64,000 nucleotides of DNA from Acholeplasmataceae bacterium (GTDB taxonomy: Bacteria; Bacillota_I; Bacilli_A; Acholeplasmatales; Acholeplasmataceae), in NCBI GenBank assembly GCA_021108415.1, contig JAIOQX010000003.1:310001-374000 (forward strand), read 5' to 3'. Every line of letters begins with the position of its first letter. Position 1 is the stretch's first letter. The notes below the pieces were generated by a model. That model saw only the letters and a program-made list of their open reading frames with translations. It searched no databases and was not told where the DNA came from. Shown in pieces: positions 42,868 to 51,678 of this stretch. The translations under genes were made by a program, and so were the position numbers.

Positions 42868-43801
42868 GAAAGATTTTAAAGAACTTATCATTGCGACTGC
42901 ATCACATACACCAGGACTTCAAAATCATCAAGTAGAAAAAGATTATTATGTTTCATTGTTCCTTAAAGAATTATCTAAGATTGATAATAATGTAGAAATT
43001 GTATTTAAAGGAGGAACATCTCTATCGAAATGCTATGATGTGATAGATCGGTTTTCAGAAGATATAGATTTAACGATTAAGTTTCCTAATGTGAAAGCTG
43101 GTCGAGGCTTACGAAAAAGATTGAAAGAAAATATAATCGCTACGATTGATAAACTTGGAATGAAATTTCTTAATCCTGATGAGGTTCAATCGGATAGAGA
43201 TTTTAATCATTATGACATCGAATTTGAAAGATTGTTTGAATCTACCCCTGAGATGATTCCGCATATTAAGATTGAGACAATTGTGGTTTATAAGCCTTAT
43301 CCTTGTTTGAAGAAGGATGTGAGTAACTATATAACAAAATATCTATCTAAACTAGAAGAAGGACCAGATTTAATCGATAGATATGATTTAGAGACATTTG
43401 AAATGAGCATTCAATCCATCAACCGTACGTTTATAGATAAACTGTTTGCTTTATGTGATTATCATTTAGAAAAAACTTATGATCGTTATTCAAGACATAT
43501 TTATGATATTCACATGATTTGTAATAGTGAGTTTTTAGATAAGAAAGTGGTTACTGATATCACTGATGATGTCATATCTGACAGACAACGACTATCGGTT
43601 CGTAATCCATCAGCAAAACCCGGATCTAAACCTAAAGAGATATTAAAAGAAATCATTGATAAAAAAGTATTTGAATCAGATTATAATGAAATTACTTCAG
43701 GATTCATATATAAAAAAGTGAGTTATGAGACATGTATTGATTCCCTGAAGGCTGTCTTGGAATACAAACTAGTTCCTGAAGTGATAAAAGAATATGAATG
43801 A
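42848..43801 (+). CDS. AbiEii-like nucleotidyltransferase toxin (locus 2)
   Basis: About 317 aa starting at MHLHTNKKDFKELI (42848), preceded by GGGAGGGACTC; the longer track start is less well supported. The nucleotidyltransferase motif is VEIVFKGGTSLSKCYDVIDRFSEDIDLTI, and DRYSRHIYDIHMI matches the later conserved region. It probably modifies RNA in the manner of AbiEii/MenT toxins. The gene overlaps the antitoxin by 20 bases. A hairpin terminator follows about 160 bases later. Confidence 0.85.
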   Translation: MHLHTNKKDFKELIIATASHTPGLQNHQVEKDYYVSLFLKELSKIDNNVEIVFKGGTSLSKCYDVIDRFSEDIDLTIKFPNVKAGRGLRKRLKENIIATIDKLGMKFLNPDEVQSDRDFNHYDIEFERLFESTPEMIPHIKIETIVVYKPYPCLKKDVSNYITKYLSKLEEGPDLIDRYDLETFEMSIQSINRTFIDKLFALCDYHLEKTYDRYSRHIYDIHMICNSEFLDKKVVTDITDDVISDRQRLSVRNPSAKPGSKPKEILKEIIDKKVFESDYNEITSGFIYKKVSYETCIDSLKAVLEYKLVPEVIKEYE

Positions 43802-43963
43802 TTCGCCTTAAAAACTTGCTTATATAGTGAAACATCAGCAAATTATTCATGCGAAATTTAGATAAATATGTCTATGATGAATATGATCAATCATTTTTTA
43901 AAATCAGTATAGTTTATTCTATATGCAATATAATGCTTATTAAAGTTATTCAATAATCAAGAG

Positions 43964-43993
43964 ATGCAGCTGAAATAAAGCTGCATTTTTTAT
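43964..43993 (+). terminator. Terminator downstream of the second AbiE-type operon
   Basis: ATGCAGCT/AGCTGCAT stem with a 7-base loop followed by TTTTTTATTT. Confidence 0.82.
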
Positions 43994-44072
43994 TTAAAAA
44001 ATATTAATAAAGTAAAAAATATATTCTAACCCTACTATATGATGAAGAATGAATTGAGATGGGAGACATATA

Positions 44073-45014
44073 ATGACAGATCATCCATTAGAAGATTTAG
44101 TCGATCTATATCTAGCAGAAAAAGATATTAAAAGAGAAACATGGGAACTCTATCATACAATATTGATTCAGTATATAGCCTATTTAAAAACTCAAAAAAT
44201 CATATATGCTAAAAAAAGTGATGTATTAAGTTTCATAGATTATAAAAAACGCCAAAATTATTCTACTCAATGGATCTATCATCTTATTAGCACAATCAAA
44301 GGCCTATATCAATATCTAGCGTTTAATCAAAAGCGATTAGATCTTGATGATATATATGCCTATGACATCACAGAGTCTATTAAAAATGTAAGTATCAAAA
44401 AAAAATTTGATAAACAAACATTAGAAATACATGAAGCCAAACATTTAATTTTATGTACTAAACAAATGAGAAAATATATTTGGCATTATAGAGATCATGC
44501 AATCATTTATTTAATGATTGTGACAGGTATCAGATCAGTTGAGGTTAGACGTGCAAGAATCAAAGATTTAAAAAAGATAAATAGTCAGCATGTTTTATAC
44601 ATTCAAGGTAAAGGTATGTCATCAAAAGATGATTATGTTAAAATCTCAAAAGGTCTAAAAGATGCGATTGATGATTATCTAAATCTCAGAAGTGATAAAA
44701 ATCCATATCTATTTATTTCTCATTCAAAAAGATCTGATGTGCCTTATTTATCTAGGACTTTTTTTAACAGGATGCTTAAAAGGGTTTTAGGTGATTCAGG
44801 CTTTGATCCAAACTATATCACAGCTCATTGTCTAAGACATACCGCAGCTAGCCTAAATCTAAAAAGAGGTGGGAGCTTAGAAGAGACTAAAAGATTTATG
44901 AGGCACAGTAATCTATCAACTACTTTAATTTATTCACATATGGTAAAAACAATAGAAGATGATACAGAAAATCAAGTAGAGCATTATATTTTAAATGATG
45001 ATTCTGATCTGTAA
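44073..45014 (+). CDS. Tyrosine recombinase 1
   Basis: A 313-aa phage-integrase-family recombinase. The N-terminal SAM-like core-binding domain (1-105, LVDLYLAEKDIKRETWELYHTI) is followed by the catalytic domain with TGIRSVEVRRARI (catalytic Arg), QGKGMSSKDDYVKI (Lys), AHCLRHTAASL (HxxR), FMRHSNLSTTLIYSHM (His and nucleophilic Tyr). All catalytic residues are present. GGGAG precedes the ATG. A paralogue follows in tandem and a polysaccharide locus lies immediately beyond, so site-specific inversion or integration are both possible roles. Confidence 0.9.
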   Translation: MTDHPLEDLVDLYLAEKDIKRETWELYHTILIQYIAYLKTQKIIYAKKSDVLSFIDYKKRQNYSTQWIYHLISTIKGLYQYLAFNQKRLDLDDIYAYDITESIKNVSIKKKFDKQTLEIHEAKHLILCTKQMRKYIWHYRDHAIIYLMIVTGIRSVEVRRARIKDLKKINSQHVLYIQGKGMSSKDDYVKISKGLKDAIDDYLNLRSDKNPYLFISHSKRSDVPYLSRTFFNRMLKRVLGDSGFDPNYITAHCLRHTAASLNLKRGGSLEETKRFMRHSNLSTTLIYSHMVKTIEDDTENQVEHYILNDDSDL

Positions 45015-45052
45015 TACAAGCGCTTATGATTAAAAATAAAGGAGAGATCACT

Positions 45053-46018
45053 CTGTCTAAACATGAACTAGAAAAATTAAGTATCGATTATCTCAATCAA
45101 AAAGAAATCTCTAAAGCTACCCTTAAAGCTTATCGATTAGCGTTTAAGTTTTATATAGATTATTTAAAAGAAAATGATATCCTTTATGCGAAAACATCTG
45201 ATGTGATTAAATATAGAGCATATAGAAAAAGTTTAGGACATTCATCAGAATACATCTATATTCATATCACTGCTTTAAAGGGATTATATAAATATTTAAA
45301 AATCAATCAAAGATCTTTAAATCTATCGGTTTTATATCGATATGACATCATGGCTAGTATTAAAAATGAGCGGATCAACTACCATATCAAAAAGCCTATT
45401 TTAACCAAAGAAGATGCTAAGTATTTAATCAATTATACTAAAAATAGACGCATTCATATGTTCGATTATAGAAATCATGCGATCATCTATTTGATGATCA
45501 CAAGTGGTATTAGATCAGTTGAAGCTATATTTGCTATGAGATCAGATTACAAAATCGCAGATGATAGACATATTTTATATATCGAAAAAAATCATAGTTT
45601 TGTTAATTTATCCAAAGGTGCGATCATTGCTTTAAATGAATATCTAGATTTAAGAAAAGATAAGAATCCTTATTTATTTGTATCACACCATAAATTAGAT
45701 GATAACTCTCATCTTTCTGTTCACTATATCAGTCATATGTTTAGAAAACTCATAAAGACTTCTAAACTAAGTCATCTTGGACTTACGCCTCACAGCTTAA
45801 GACATGCTGTTGGAGCATTTAATCTCTTAAGAGGCGCTTCACTTATAGACACTAAAAATTTGTTAAGACATAAAAATATTAAGTCAACTTTGATCTATCA
45901 AGAGCACATTAAAAAGATGAGTGAAAGCGTAGAAGAAAAACTTGAAGCGTTCATCTTAAAAGAAGAACACCTAACTTACTATAATGATTTTATTTCCTAT
46001 CTCGAATCAGAGATTTAA
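45053..46018 (+). CDS. Tyrosine recombinase 2, probable CTG start
   Basis: A second phage-integrase-family recombinase (about 321 aa). Catalytic motifs: SGIRSVEAIFAM (Arg), PHSLRHAVGAF (HxxR), LLRHKNIKSTLIYQEHI (His/Tyr). The track ATG (45026) has no ribosome site. AAAGGAGAG lies inside that stretch, eight bases before CTG TCT AAA (45053). Starting there gives a protein (xSKHELEKLSIDYL) that aligns end to end with MTDHPLEDLVDLYL of recombinase 1. I therefore propose a CTG start. It is paralogous to the upstream gene; the pair may act together. Confidence 0.82.
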   Translation: MSKHELEKLSIDYLNQKEISKATLKAYRLAFKFYIDYLKENDILYAKTSDVIKYRAYRKSLGHSSEYIYIHITALKGLYKYLKINQRSLNLSVLYRYDIMASIKNERINYHIKKPILTKEDAKYLINYTKNRRIHMFDYRNHAIIYLMITSGIRSVEAIFAMRSDYKIADDRHILYIEKNHSFVNLSKGAIIALNEYLDLRKDKNPYLFVSHHKLDDNSHLSVHYISHMFRKLIKTSKLSHLGLTPHSLRHAVGAFNLLRGASLIDTKNLLRHKNIKSTLIYQEHIKKMSESVEEKLEAFILKEEHLTYYNDFISYLESEI

Positions 46019-46058
46019 TATATATGAATGATCAACTCAATGGATATGATTTTAAACT

Positions 46059-46088
46059 AGCACTTAAGCCTTTTAAGTGCTCTTTTTA
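46059..46088 (+). terminator. Terminator after the recombinase genes
   Basis: AGCACTTAA/TTAAGTGCT perfect 9-bp stem with GCCTT loop and CTTTTT tail. Confidence 0.85.
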
Positions 46089-46096
46089 TATGTTTT

Positions 46097-46118
46097 ATAA
46101 CTCATTAGAAAGAGTTAT
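46097..46118. repeat. Short inverted repeat upstream of the polysaccharide locus
   Basis: ATAACTC and GAGTTAT arms 8 bases apart, immediately before the presumed promoter of the locus; could be an operator or a recombinase site. Confidence 0.4.
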
Positions 46119-46123
46119 GAAAG

Positions 46124-46146
46124 TTTTGTTCTATAATTTAACAAAA
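46124..46146 (+). promoter_or_regulatory. Probable -10 region of the polysaccharide-locus promoter within a palindrome
   Basis: TTTTGTT and AACAAAA flank CTATAATTT, so a TATAAT -10 sits in the centre of a perfect 7-base inverted repeat. No good -35 is seen, suggesting activator dependence. Confidence 0.4.
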
Positions 46147-46187
46147 ATCACCATTTACCCTTGTAATTTTTACCTTTTTCGTATAAA

Positions 46188-46847
46188 ATGAAATTATTCA
46201 AATTTAGAACAATGGATGTGATGATATTGAGTGATAATTCATTTTTTAAACCAACGGCCCTTTATAAAGAATTTATGATCCTAGATCTAATTGAAAAAGA
46301 TGCACACATCACACAACGAGAGATTGCTCAATCAATTGGAATTGCTGTATCTTTGGTCAACAATTATTTAGATGTTTATGAGAAAAAGGGATTCATAAAA
46401 AGAAAATATAAATCAACTAAATCAGTTGAGTATTTTATGACGAAAAGTGGTTTAGAAAGAAGAAAATTACTTAATATATGGTATTTAAATGCTTCATATA
46501 ACGTTTATCTATCAGCAAAAGATAATATCATCATGTTTTTAGATCAAATCATAGAAAAAGGATTCAAAAGAATTTTATTATATGGTGCAGGAGAAGTCGC
46601 AGAGATATTACTTCAAGTCTTAAATGATTATGATAAACTGCCATTAAAGATTTTAGCAGTCATTGATGATGACACTAGTAAACAGGATAAAAAGATTGTA
46701 AGTAAGTTAATTATTAATCTTAATCAAATAAGTGATTATAATCACGATGGTATCCTTATCGCAAGTTATAAACATCATATCTCAATTAGAAATCATCTAG
46801 AGAGTATTAAGTATCCAAAAGATAAAATTATAGAGTTTTTTCAATAA
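46188..46847 (+). CDS. Winged-helix regulator with Rossmann-like nucleotide/sugar-sensing domain
   Basis: A protein of up to 219 aa; the precise start is uncertain (several ATG/TTG codons, no clear ribosome site). The N-terminal half is a MarR/IclR-like wHTH ([49 protein letters not shown]). The C-terminal half ([48 protein letters not shown]) resembles the CoA-binding Rossmann domain found in CapD-type dehydratases and sugar acetyltransferases. It stands at the head of the polysaccharide operon, 11 bases before ugd. The domain pair suggests a regulator that senses a nucleotide-sugar or related metabolite. Confidence 0.75.
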   Translation: MKLFKFRTMDVMILSDNSFFKPTALYKEFMILDLIEKDAHITQREIAQSIGIAVSLVNNYLDVYEKKGFIKRKYKSTKSVEYFMTKSGLERRKLLNIWYLNASYNVYLSAKDNIIMFLDQIIEKGFKRILLYGAGEVAEILLQVLNDYDKLPLKILAVIDDDTSKQDKKIVSKLIINLNQISDYNHDGILIASYKHHISIRNHLESIKYPKDKIIEFFQ

Positions 46848-46858
46848 GGGAGGAACAT

Positions 46859-48025
46859 ATGAAAATCGCAGTTGTTGGTACAGGTTATGTAGGACTATCT
46901 AATGCAGTCTTATTTAGTCAACATCATGAAGTTATAACACTAGATGTAGTTAAAGAGAGAGTTGATTTAGTCAATAATAAAAAATCACCTATTGTAGATG
47001 TTGAATTAGAAGAATATCTAAAAAACAAAGATTTAAATCTTAAGGCAACTCTTGATAAAAGTGAAGCATATCAAGATGCATCATTTGTTGTGATAGCAAC
47101 ACCTACAAATTATGATCCAAATAAAAACTATTTTGATACATCAACTGTTGATGGTGTTATTACTGATATAGCAAAATATAATCCAAAAGCTACTATTATT
47201 GTAAAGTCAACAATACCTGTAGGCTATACAAAAGAACAAAGAGAAAAACATCCAAATTTAAAAATTATATTCTCACCAGAGTTCTTAAGAGAAGGAAAAG
47301 CATTATATGATAATCTATATCCTTCTAGAATTGTTGTAGGTGAACATTCTAAAGAAGCTGAAATGTTTGCAGATCTATTAAAAGAAGCAGCAATAAAAAA
47401 AGATATACCAGTTTTATTTACGAGTTCTACAGAAGCTGAAGCCATTAAACTTTTCTCAAATACTTATCTTGCGATGAGAGTTGCATTCTTTAATGAATTA
47501 GATACTTATGCAGAAGTTAGAGGTCTAGATTCAAAAGAAATCATTGAAGGTGTTGGACTAGATCCAAGAATTGGATCTCATTATAACAATCCTTCATTTG
47601 GATATGGTGGATATTGTCTACCTAAAGATACAAAGCAATTGCTTGCTAATTATCAAGATGTTCCACAGAATATCATGGCAGCAATAGTGGATGCAAATAG
47701 AACCAGAAAAGATCATATCTCAGATAGTATCTTAGCTAAAAAACCAAATATAGTCGGTATATATAGACTTGTTATGAAAAGTGATTCAGATAATTTTAGA
47801 CAATCAGCCATCCAAGGCATTATGAAACGTTTAAAAGCAAAAGGTATTGAGGTTGTAGTCTATGAACCTGTATTAAAAGAAAATGAATTCTATGGTTCAA
47901 AAGTTATTAGAGATATTAATCAATTTAATGATATGTGTGATGTTATTGTGTCAAATAGATTTTATAAAGAGTTAGAAAATGTTAAAGAAAAAGTTTATAC
48001 GAGAGACTTATTTAATAGAGATTAG
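46859..48025 (+). CDS. ugd: UDP-glucose 6-dehydrogenase
   Basis: A 388-aa nucleotide-sugar dehydrogenase oxidising UDP-glucose to UDP-glucuronate with 2 NAD+. The N-terminal loop [42 protein letters not shown] and [15 protein letters not shown] are family signatures. The catalytic cysteine is in [14 protein letters not shown]. The length equals the short E. coli Ugd form. AGGGAGGAAC precedes the ATG. The epimerase gene next door uses its product. Confidence 0.93.
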   Translation: MKIAVVGTGYVGLSNAVLFSQHHEVITLDVVKERVDLVNNKKSPIVDVELEEYLKNKDLNLKATLDKSEAYQDASFVVIATPTNYDPNKNYFDTSTVDGVITDIAKYNPKATIIVKSTIPVGYTKEQREKHPNLKIIFSPEFLREGKALYDNLYPSRIVVGEHSKEAEMFADLLKEAAIKKDIPVLFTSSTEAEAIKLFSNTYLAMRVAFFNELDTYAEVRGLDSKEIIEGVGLDPRIGSHYNNPSFGYGGYCLPKDTKQLLANYQDVPQNIMAAIVDANRTRKDHISDSILAKKPNIVGIYRLVMKSDSDNFRQSAIQGIMKRLKAKGIEVVVYEPVLKENEFYGSKVIRDINQFNDMCDVIVSNRFYKELENVKEKVYTRDLFNRD

Positions 48026-48036
48026 GGGATTTGTCA

Positions 48037-49044
48037 ATGAATGATACATATTTAGTAACTGGTGCAGCAGGATTTATAGGCTATTATTTATCTAAAAGAT
48101 TATTAATTGAAGGTTATAATGTTGTTGGTGTAGATAATCTCAATGATTATTATGATGTGAATTTAAAATATACTAGACTAGAGTTATTAAATGAAAGTAG
48201 TAATTTTAAATTTCATAAAATAGATATATCTGATAAATTAGCTTTGGAAAATATATTTAAAACTTATAAAATTGATTATGTTATTAATTTAGCTGCACAA
48301 GCTGGTGTAAGATATTCTATTGAAAATCCTGATGTCTATATACAAAGCAATATCATCGGAACTTATAATATTCTTGAGATGTGTAGACATTATCATATTA
48401 AGCATTTAGTATACGCTTCAAGTAGTTCTGTATACGGAGCAAATAAAAAAGTTCCTTACGAAGAAACAGATTTTGTTGACCATCCTGTTTCACTTTATGC
48501 AGCAACTAAGAAGAGTAATGAACTTATGGCTCATACATACAGTCATCTATATGACATACCATCAACCGGACTAAGATTCTTTACGGTTTATGGTCCCTTA
48601 GGAAGACCGGATATGGCATATTTTGGATTTACTGATAAATATTTTAATAATGAAACGATTAAAATATTTAATAATGGTGATTTTGAAAATGATATGTATA
48701 GAGATTTCACTTATGTAGATGATATCGTTGAAGGCATTATGAGGGTCCTTAAAACTCCACCTAAAGATGAGAATCCGATGCATAGAGTTTTAAATATTGG
48801 TAATAATAAACCAGAAAAATTAATGTATTTCATCAATACATTGGAAGAGTGTTTATCAAATTCTTTAAATAAAAAGATAGAATTTAGTAAAGAATTTGAA
48901 CCCATAAAACCTGGTGATGTTCATAAAACATATGCATCTACAAAGATACTAGAAAATTTAGTTGGTTTTAAACCAGACACATCTATTAAAGATGGGTTGC
49001 AAAAATTTACAGATTGGTATGTTTCATACTATAAAAAAGGATAA
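48037..49044 (+). CDS. UDP-glucuronate 4-epimerase-like protein
   Basis: About 335 aa starting at MNDTYLVTGAAGFIGYYL (48037), six bases after GGGGAT; the track start is a TTG inside the spacer. An extended SDR with NAD loop TGAAGFIG, AAQAGVRYSIENP, active-site Ser/Tyr/Lys in ASSSSVYG and YAATKKSNE. FFTVYGPLGRPDMAYFGFT and YRDFTYVDDIVEG mark the UDP-glucuronate/UDP-galacturonate epimerase group. With ugd it should supply UDP-GalA for polymer assembly. UDP-glucose 4-epimerase activity cannot be fully excluded. Confidence 0.88.
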   Translation: MNDTYLVTGAAGFIGYYLSKRLLIEGYNVVGVDNLNDYYDVNLKYTRLELLNESSNFKFHKIDISDKLALENIFKTYKIDYVINLAAQAGVRYSIENPDVYIQSNIIGTYNILEMCRHYHIKHLVYASSSSVYGANKKVPYEETDFVDHPVSLYAATKKSNELMAHTYSHLYDIPSTGLRFFTVYGPLGRPDMAYFGFTDKYFNNETIKIFNNGDFENDMYRDFTYVDDIVEGIMRVLKTPPKDENPMHRVLNIGNNKPEKLMYFINTLEECLSNSLNKKIEFSKEFEPIKPGDVHKTYASTKILENLVGFKPDTSIKDGLQKFTDWYVSYYKKG

Positions 49045-49049
49045 ATAAT

Positions 49050-49679
49050 ATGTTTTATATAAAATTTAAAAGATTTTATGATACTGTAATAGCATTTATA
49101 GGATTGGTAATACTATCTCCATTATTCTTTTTGTTAGTTGTCTTAATTAAAATAGATTCAAAAGGTCCAATCCTTTTTAGACAAAAAAGAATTGGACGTC
49201 ATAAAAAACATTTTTATATTCTAAAATTTAGAACAATGAAAATAGATACACCAAAAGATACACCAACTCATATGCTAGAAAATCCAAAACAATGGATTAC
49301 TAAAATGGGTAAGTTCTTAAGAAAAACTAGTTTAGATGAACTACCACAAATTATTAATATTCTTAAAGGTGATATGTCTATCATAGGTCCTAGACCTGCA
49401 TTATGGAATCAATTTGACTTGGTTGAAGAAAGAGATAAATATGATGTGCATGATTTATATCCAGGTTTAACTGGATATGCACAAATACATGGTAGAGATG
49501 AACTCCCTATCATTGAAAAAGCAAAGTTAGATGGATATTATGTAGATAATATAAATCTTTGGTTAGATATAAGAGTTTTCTTTGGAACTATCATTAGTAT
49601 ATTTAAATCTGATGGGGTTGTTGAAGGTGGAACTGGAGAATTAGAAAAGAAACAAATAGACTTAAAAGAAAATAAGTAG
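49050..49679 (+). CDS. Initiating sugar (phospho)transferase, polyprenyl-phosphate type
   Basis: A 209-aa monotopic transferase of the bacterial sugar transferase family, which loads a sugar-1-phosphate onto undecaprenyl phosphate to begin the repeat unit. One re-entrant membrane helix (DTVIAFIGLVILSPLFFLLVVLI) precedes GPILFRQKRIGRHKKHFYILKFRTM, the LRKTSLDELPQIINILKGDMSIIGPRP core with the Asp-Glu pair, and YPGLTGYAQIHGRDEL. The small size and lack of other helices are PglC/WecP-like. It likely takes a diNAc-bacillosamine/QuiNAc-type or galactose donor. Confidence 0.92.
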   Translation: MFYIKFKRFYDTVIAFIGLVILSPLFFLLVVLIKIDSKGPILFRQKRIGRHKKHFYILKFRTMKIDTPKDTPTHMLENPKQWITKMGKFLRKTSLDELPQIINILKGDMSIIGPRPALWNQFDLVEERDKYDVHDLYPGLTGYAQIHGRDELPIIEKAKLDGYYVDNINLWLDIRVFFGTIISIFKSDGVVEGGTGELEKKQIDLKENK

Positions 49680-49687
49680 GTATACCT

Positions 49688-50548
49688 ATGAAACGAGTAT
49701 TAATAACAGGTGCGAATAGCTACGTTGGAACTAATGTTGAAAAGTGGTTATTAAGAGAACCTGATAAATATCATGTAGAAACTCTAGATATGAAAGACCC
49801 AAATTGGAGAGATTTTGATTTTTCTAAGTTTGATGTTGTATTTCATGTTGCAGGAATTGCGCATGTTTCTACTCGAAAAATACATAATGATCTTTACTTC
49901 AAAATAAATCGAGACTTAGCGATTGAAACAGCCCAAAAAGCAAAATTAGATGGAGTTAAACAATTTATTTTTATGAGTTCTATTATTATTTATGGAAAAG
50001 ACAATAAAATTGGTGATTATCGTTCTATAAAAATAAACGATTATTCACCTGAAAATTCATATGGTCAAAGTAAATTAGAGGCTGATTTGGCAATACAGTT
50101 AATTGGTGAAGAAAATTTTAAGACAGTTATACTTCGATCACCAGTAATTTATGGTCCGAATAGTAAAGGGAATTTTGCAAAATTACAAAAAATTGCAGCA
50201 AGAGTACCAGTTTTTCCAAATATTGATAACCAGAGAAGCATGATATATATTGATAATTTGTGTATGTTCATCAAAGTAGCAATAGAGAAACTTTATACTG
50301 GGATATTTTATCCGCAAAATTTAGAATATATGAAAACTAAAGATATCATAAAATATTTCAGATTAGCAATGGGAAAACCATACAGAGAAACAAAAATTTT
50401 TAATCCGCTTTTAAAAGTAGCAGGAATTTTTTTCCCAATTATCAATAGAATATTCGGAAATAAAACTTATAAGCACAGCGATAGTATAAATAACTTTTCA
50501 TATATCTCATGTGAAGAAAGTCTGAAAAGGATGGCGAGTAATAATTGA
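49688..50548 (+). CDS. NAD-dependent epimerase/dehydratase-type reductase of nucleotide sugars
   Basis: A 286-aa extended SDR: NAD loop RVLITGANSYVGTNVEKWLL, FHVAGIAHVS, MSSIIIYGKDN and the catalytic YGQSKLEADL. It resembles WbpV-like enzymes that reduce UDP-4-keto-6-deoxy-GlcNAc to UDP-QuiNAc/FucNAc, commonly next to an initiating transferase and paired with a CapD-type 4,6-dehydratase. The only such dehydratase in the window is at 14.2 kb. Substrate is inferred. The next gene starts within its stop codon. Confidence 0.75.
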   Translation: MKRVLITGANSYVGTNVEKWLLREPDKYHVETLDMKDPNWRDFDFSKFDVVFHVAGIAHVSTRKIHNDLYFKINRDLAIETAQKAKLDGVKQFIFMSSIIIYGKDNKIGDYRSIKINDYSPENSYGQSKLEADLAIQLIGEENFKTVILRSPVIYGPNSKGNFAKLQKIAARVPVFPNIDNQRSMIYIDNLCMFIKVAIEKLYTGIFYPQNLEYMKTKDIIKYFRLAMGKPYRETKIFNPLLKVAGIFFPIINRIFGNKTYKHSDSINNFSYISCEESLKRMASNN

Positions 50549-51651
50549 AAAAAAAGATTTTGTTTCTAGTTAATCATGACATTGTGATATATAACTTTAG
50601 AAAAGAACTAGTAAAAGAACTTATTGACAGTAATTATGCTGTATATATATCGTCTCCGAATGGACCAACGATTAAACTCCTGGAAAATATCGGCGCAACA
50701 TTTATTGAGACAAAAATAGATAGGCACGGTATTAATCCATTTGCTGATATACTTTTGATTAAAAAGTATCTAAAATTTATTAACGAAATTAAACCAGATG
50801 TCATTTTATCTTTTACAATAAAACCTAATATATATGGTGGAATTGCTGCAAGAATAACTAAGACACCATATATATCTAATATTACGGGCTTAGGTACTGC
50901 TGTTGAAAAAAAAGGCATACTTAGTTTCGTTACTACAACACTTTATAGATTTGCACTGAAAAATGCTAATTGTATCTTCTTTCAAAATAGTGAAAATATG
51001 AATTATATGGCAAGCAAAAACATAAATGGTAAATCAAAAGTGTTATTACCAGGGTCAGGAGTCAATATAGATGATTATCCTTTATTAGAATACCCTAATG
51101 AAAAAGGCATACACTTTTTATTCGTTGCAAGAGTTATGAAAGCAAAAGGGATAGATTATTATTTAGAAGCAGCAAAAATAATAAAAAGCAGGCATCCAAA
51201 TATAGTGTTCCATGTTCTTGGTGACTGTGAAGAAAATTATCGTAAAAAATTAGAGAACTATGAAAAAATGGGATATATTTTGTATCATGGAAGGCAAAAT
51301 GATATGATTAAATATTATAAGTTATCACACTGTACAATTCATCCAAGTTATTATCCTGAAGGAATTTCGAATGTATTACTAGAAAGTGCGTCTTGTGGTA
51401 GACCAATTATTACAACTAAAAGATCAGGGTGCCAAGAAGCAGTAGATCAAGGTATTACAGGGTATTTGATTGATTGTAAGAATCTTGATCAATTAGTCGA
51501 TGCGATTGAACATTTCTTATCTCTTTCATTAGCAGAAAAAAAGAGAATGGGTTATTTGGGAAGGTTGAAAATGGAAAGGTCATTTAATCGTAGAATTGTC
51601 ACTGAAGAATATATGAGGTTTATATTAAATATTACAAGAAATATTAATTAA
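50545..51651 (+). CDS. Glycosyltransferase family 4 (PglA-like)
   Basis: A 368-aa GT-B retaining glycosyltransferase. The N-terminal segment ILFLVNHDIVIYNFRKELVKEL and LSFTIKPNIYGGIAARITKTPYISNITGLGTAVE match the PglA-like group that adds the second sugar to polyprenyl-linked acceptors. The C-terminal domain has FLFVARVMKAKGIDYYLEAA and the EGISNVLLESASCGRPIITT donor-site Glu motif. Start is TTG overlapping the preceding stop (TTGA). It probably works directly after the initiating transferase. Confidence 0.88.
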   Translation: MKKKILFLVNHDIVIYNFRKELVKELIDSNYAVYISSPNGPTIKLLENIGATFIETKIDRHGINPFADILLIKKYLKFINEIKPDVILSFTIKPNIYGGIAARITKTPYISNITGLGTAVEKKGILSFVTTTLYRFALKNANCIFFQNSENMNYMASKNINGKSKVLLPGSGVNIDDYPLLEYPNEKGIHFLFVARVMKAKGIDYYLEAAKIIKSRHPNIVFHVLGDCEENYRKKLENYEKMGYILYHGRQNDMIKYYKLSHCTIHPSYYPEGISNVLLESASCGRPIITTKRSGCQEAVDQGITGYLIDCKNLDQLVDAIEHFLSLSLAEKKRMGYLGRLKMERSFNRRIVTEEYMRFILNITRNIN

Positions 51652-51678
51652 GTTTAGATAGTGTGATGAGGTGAAATA

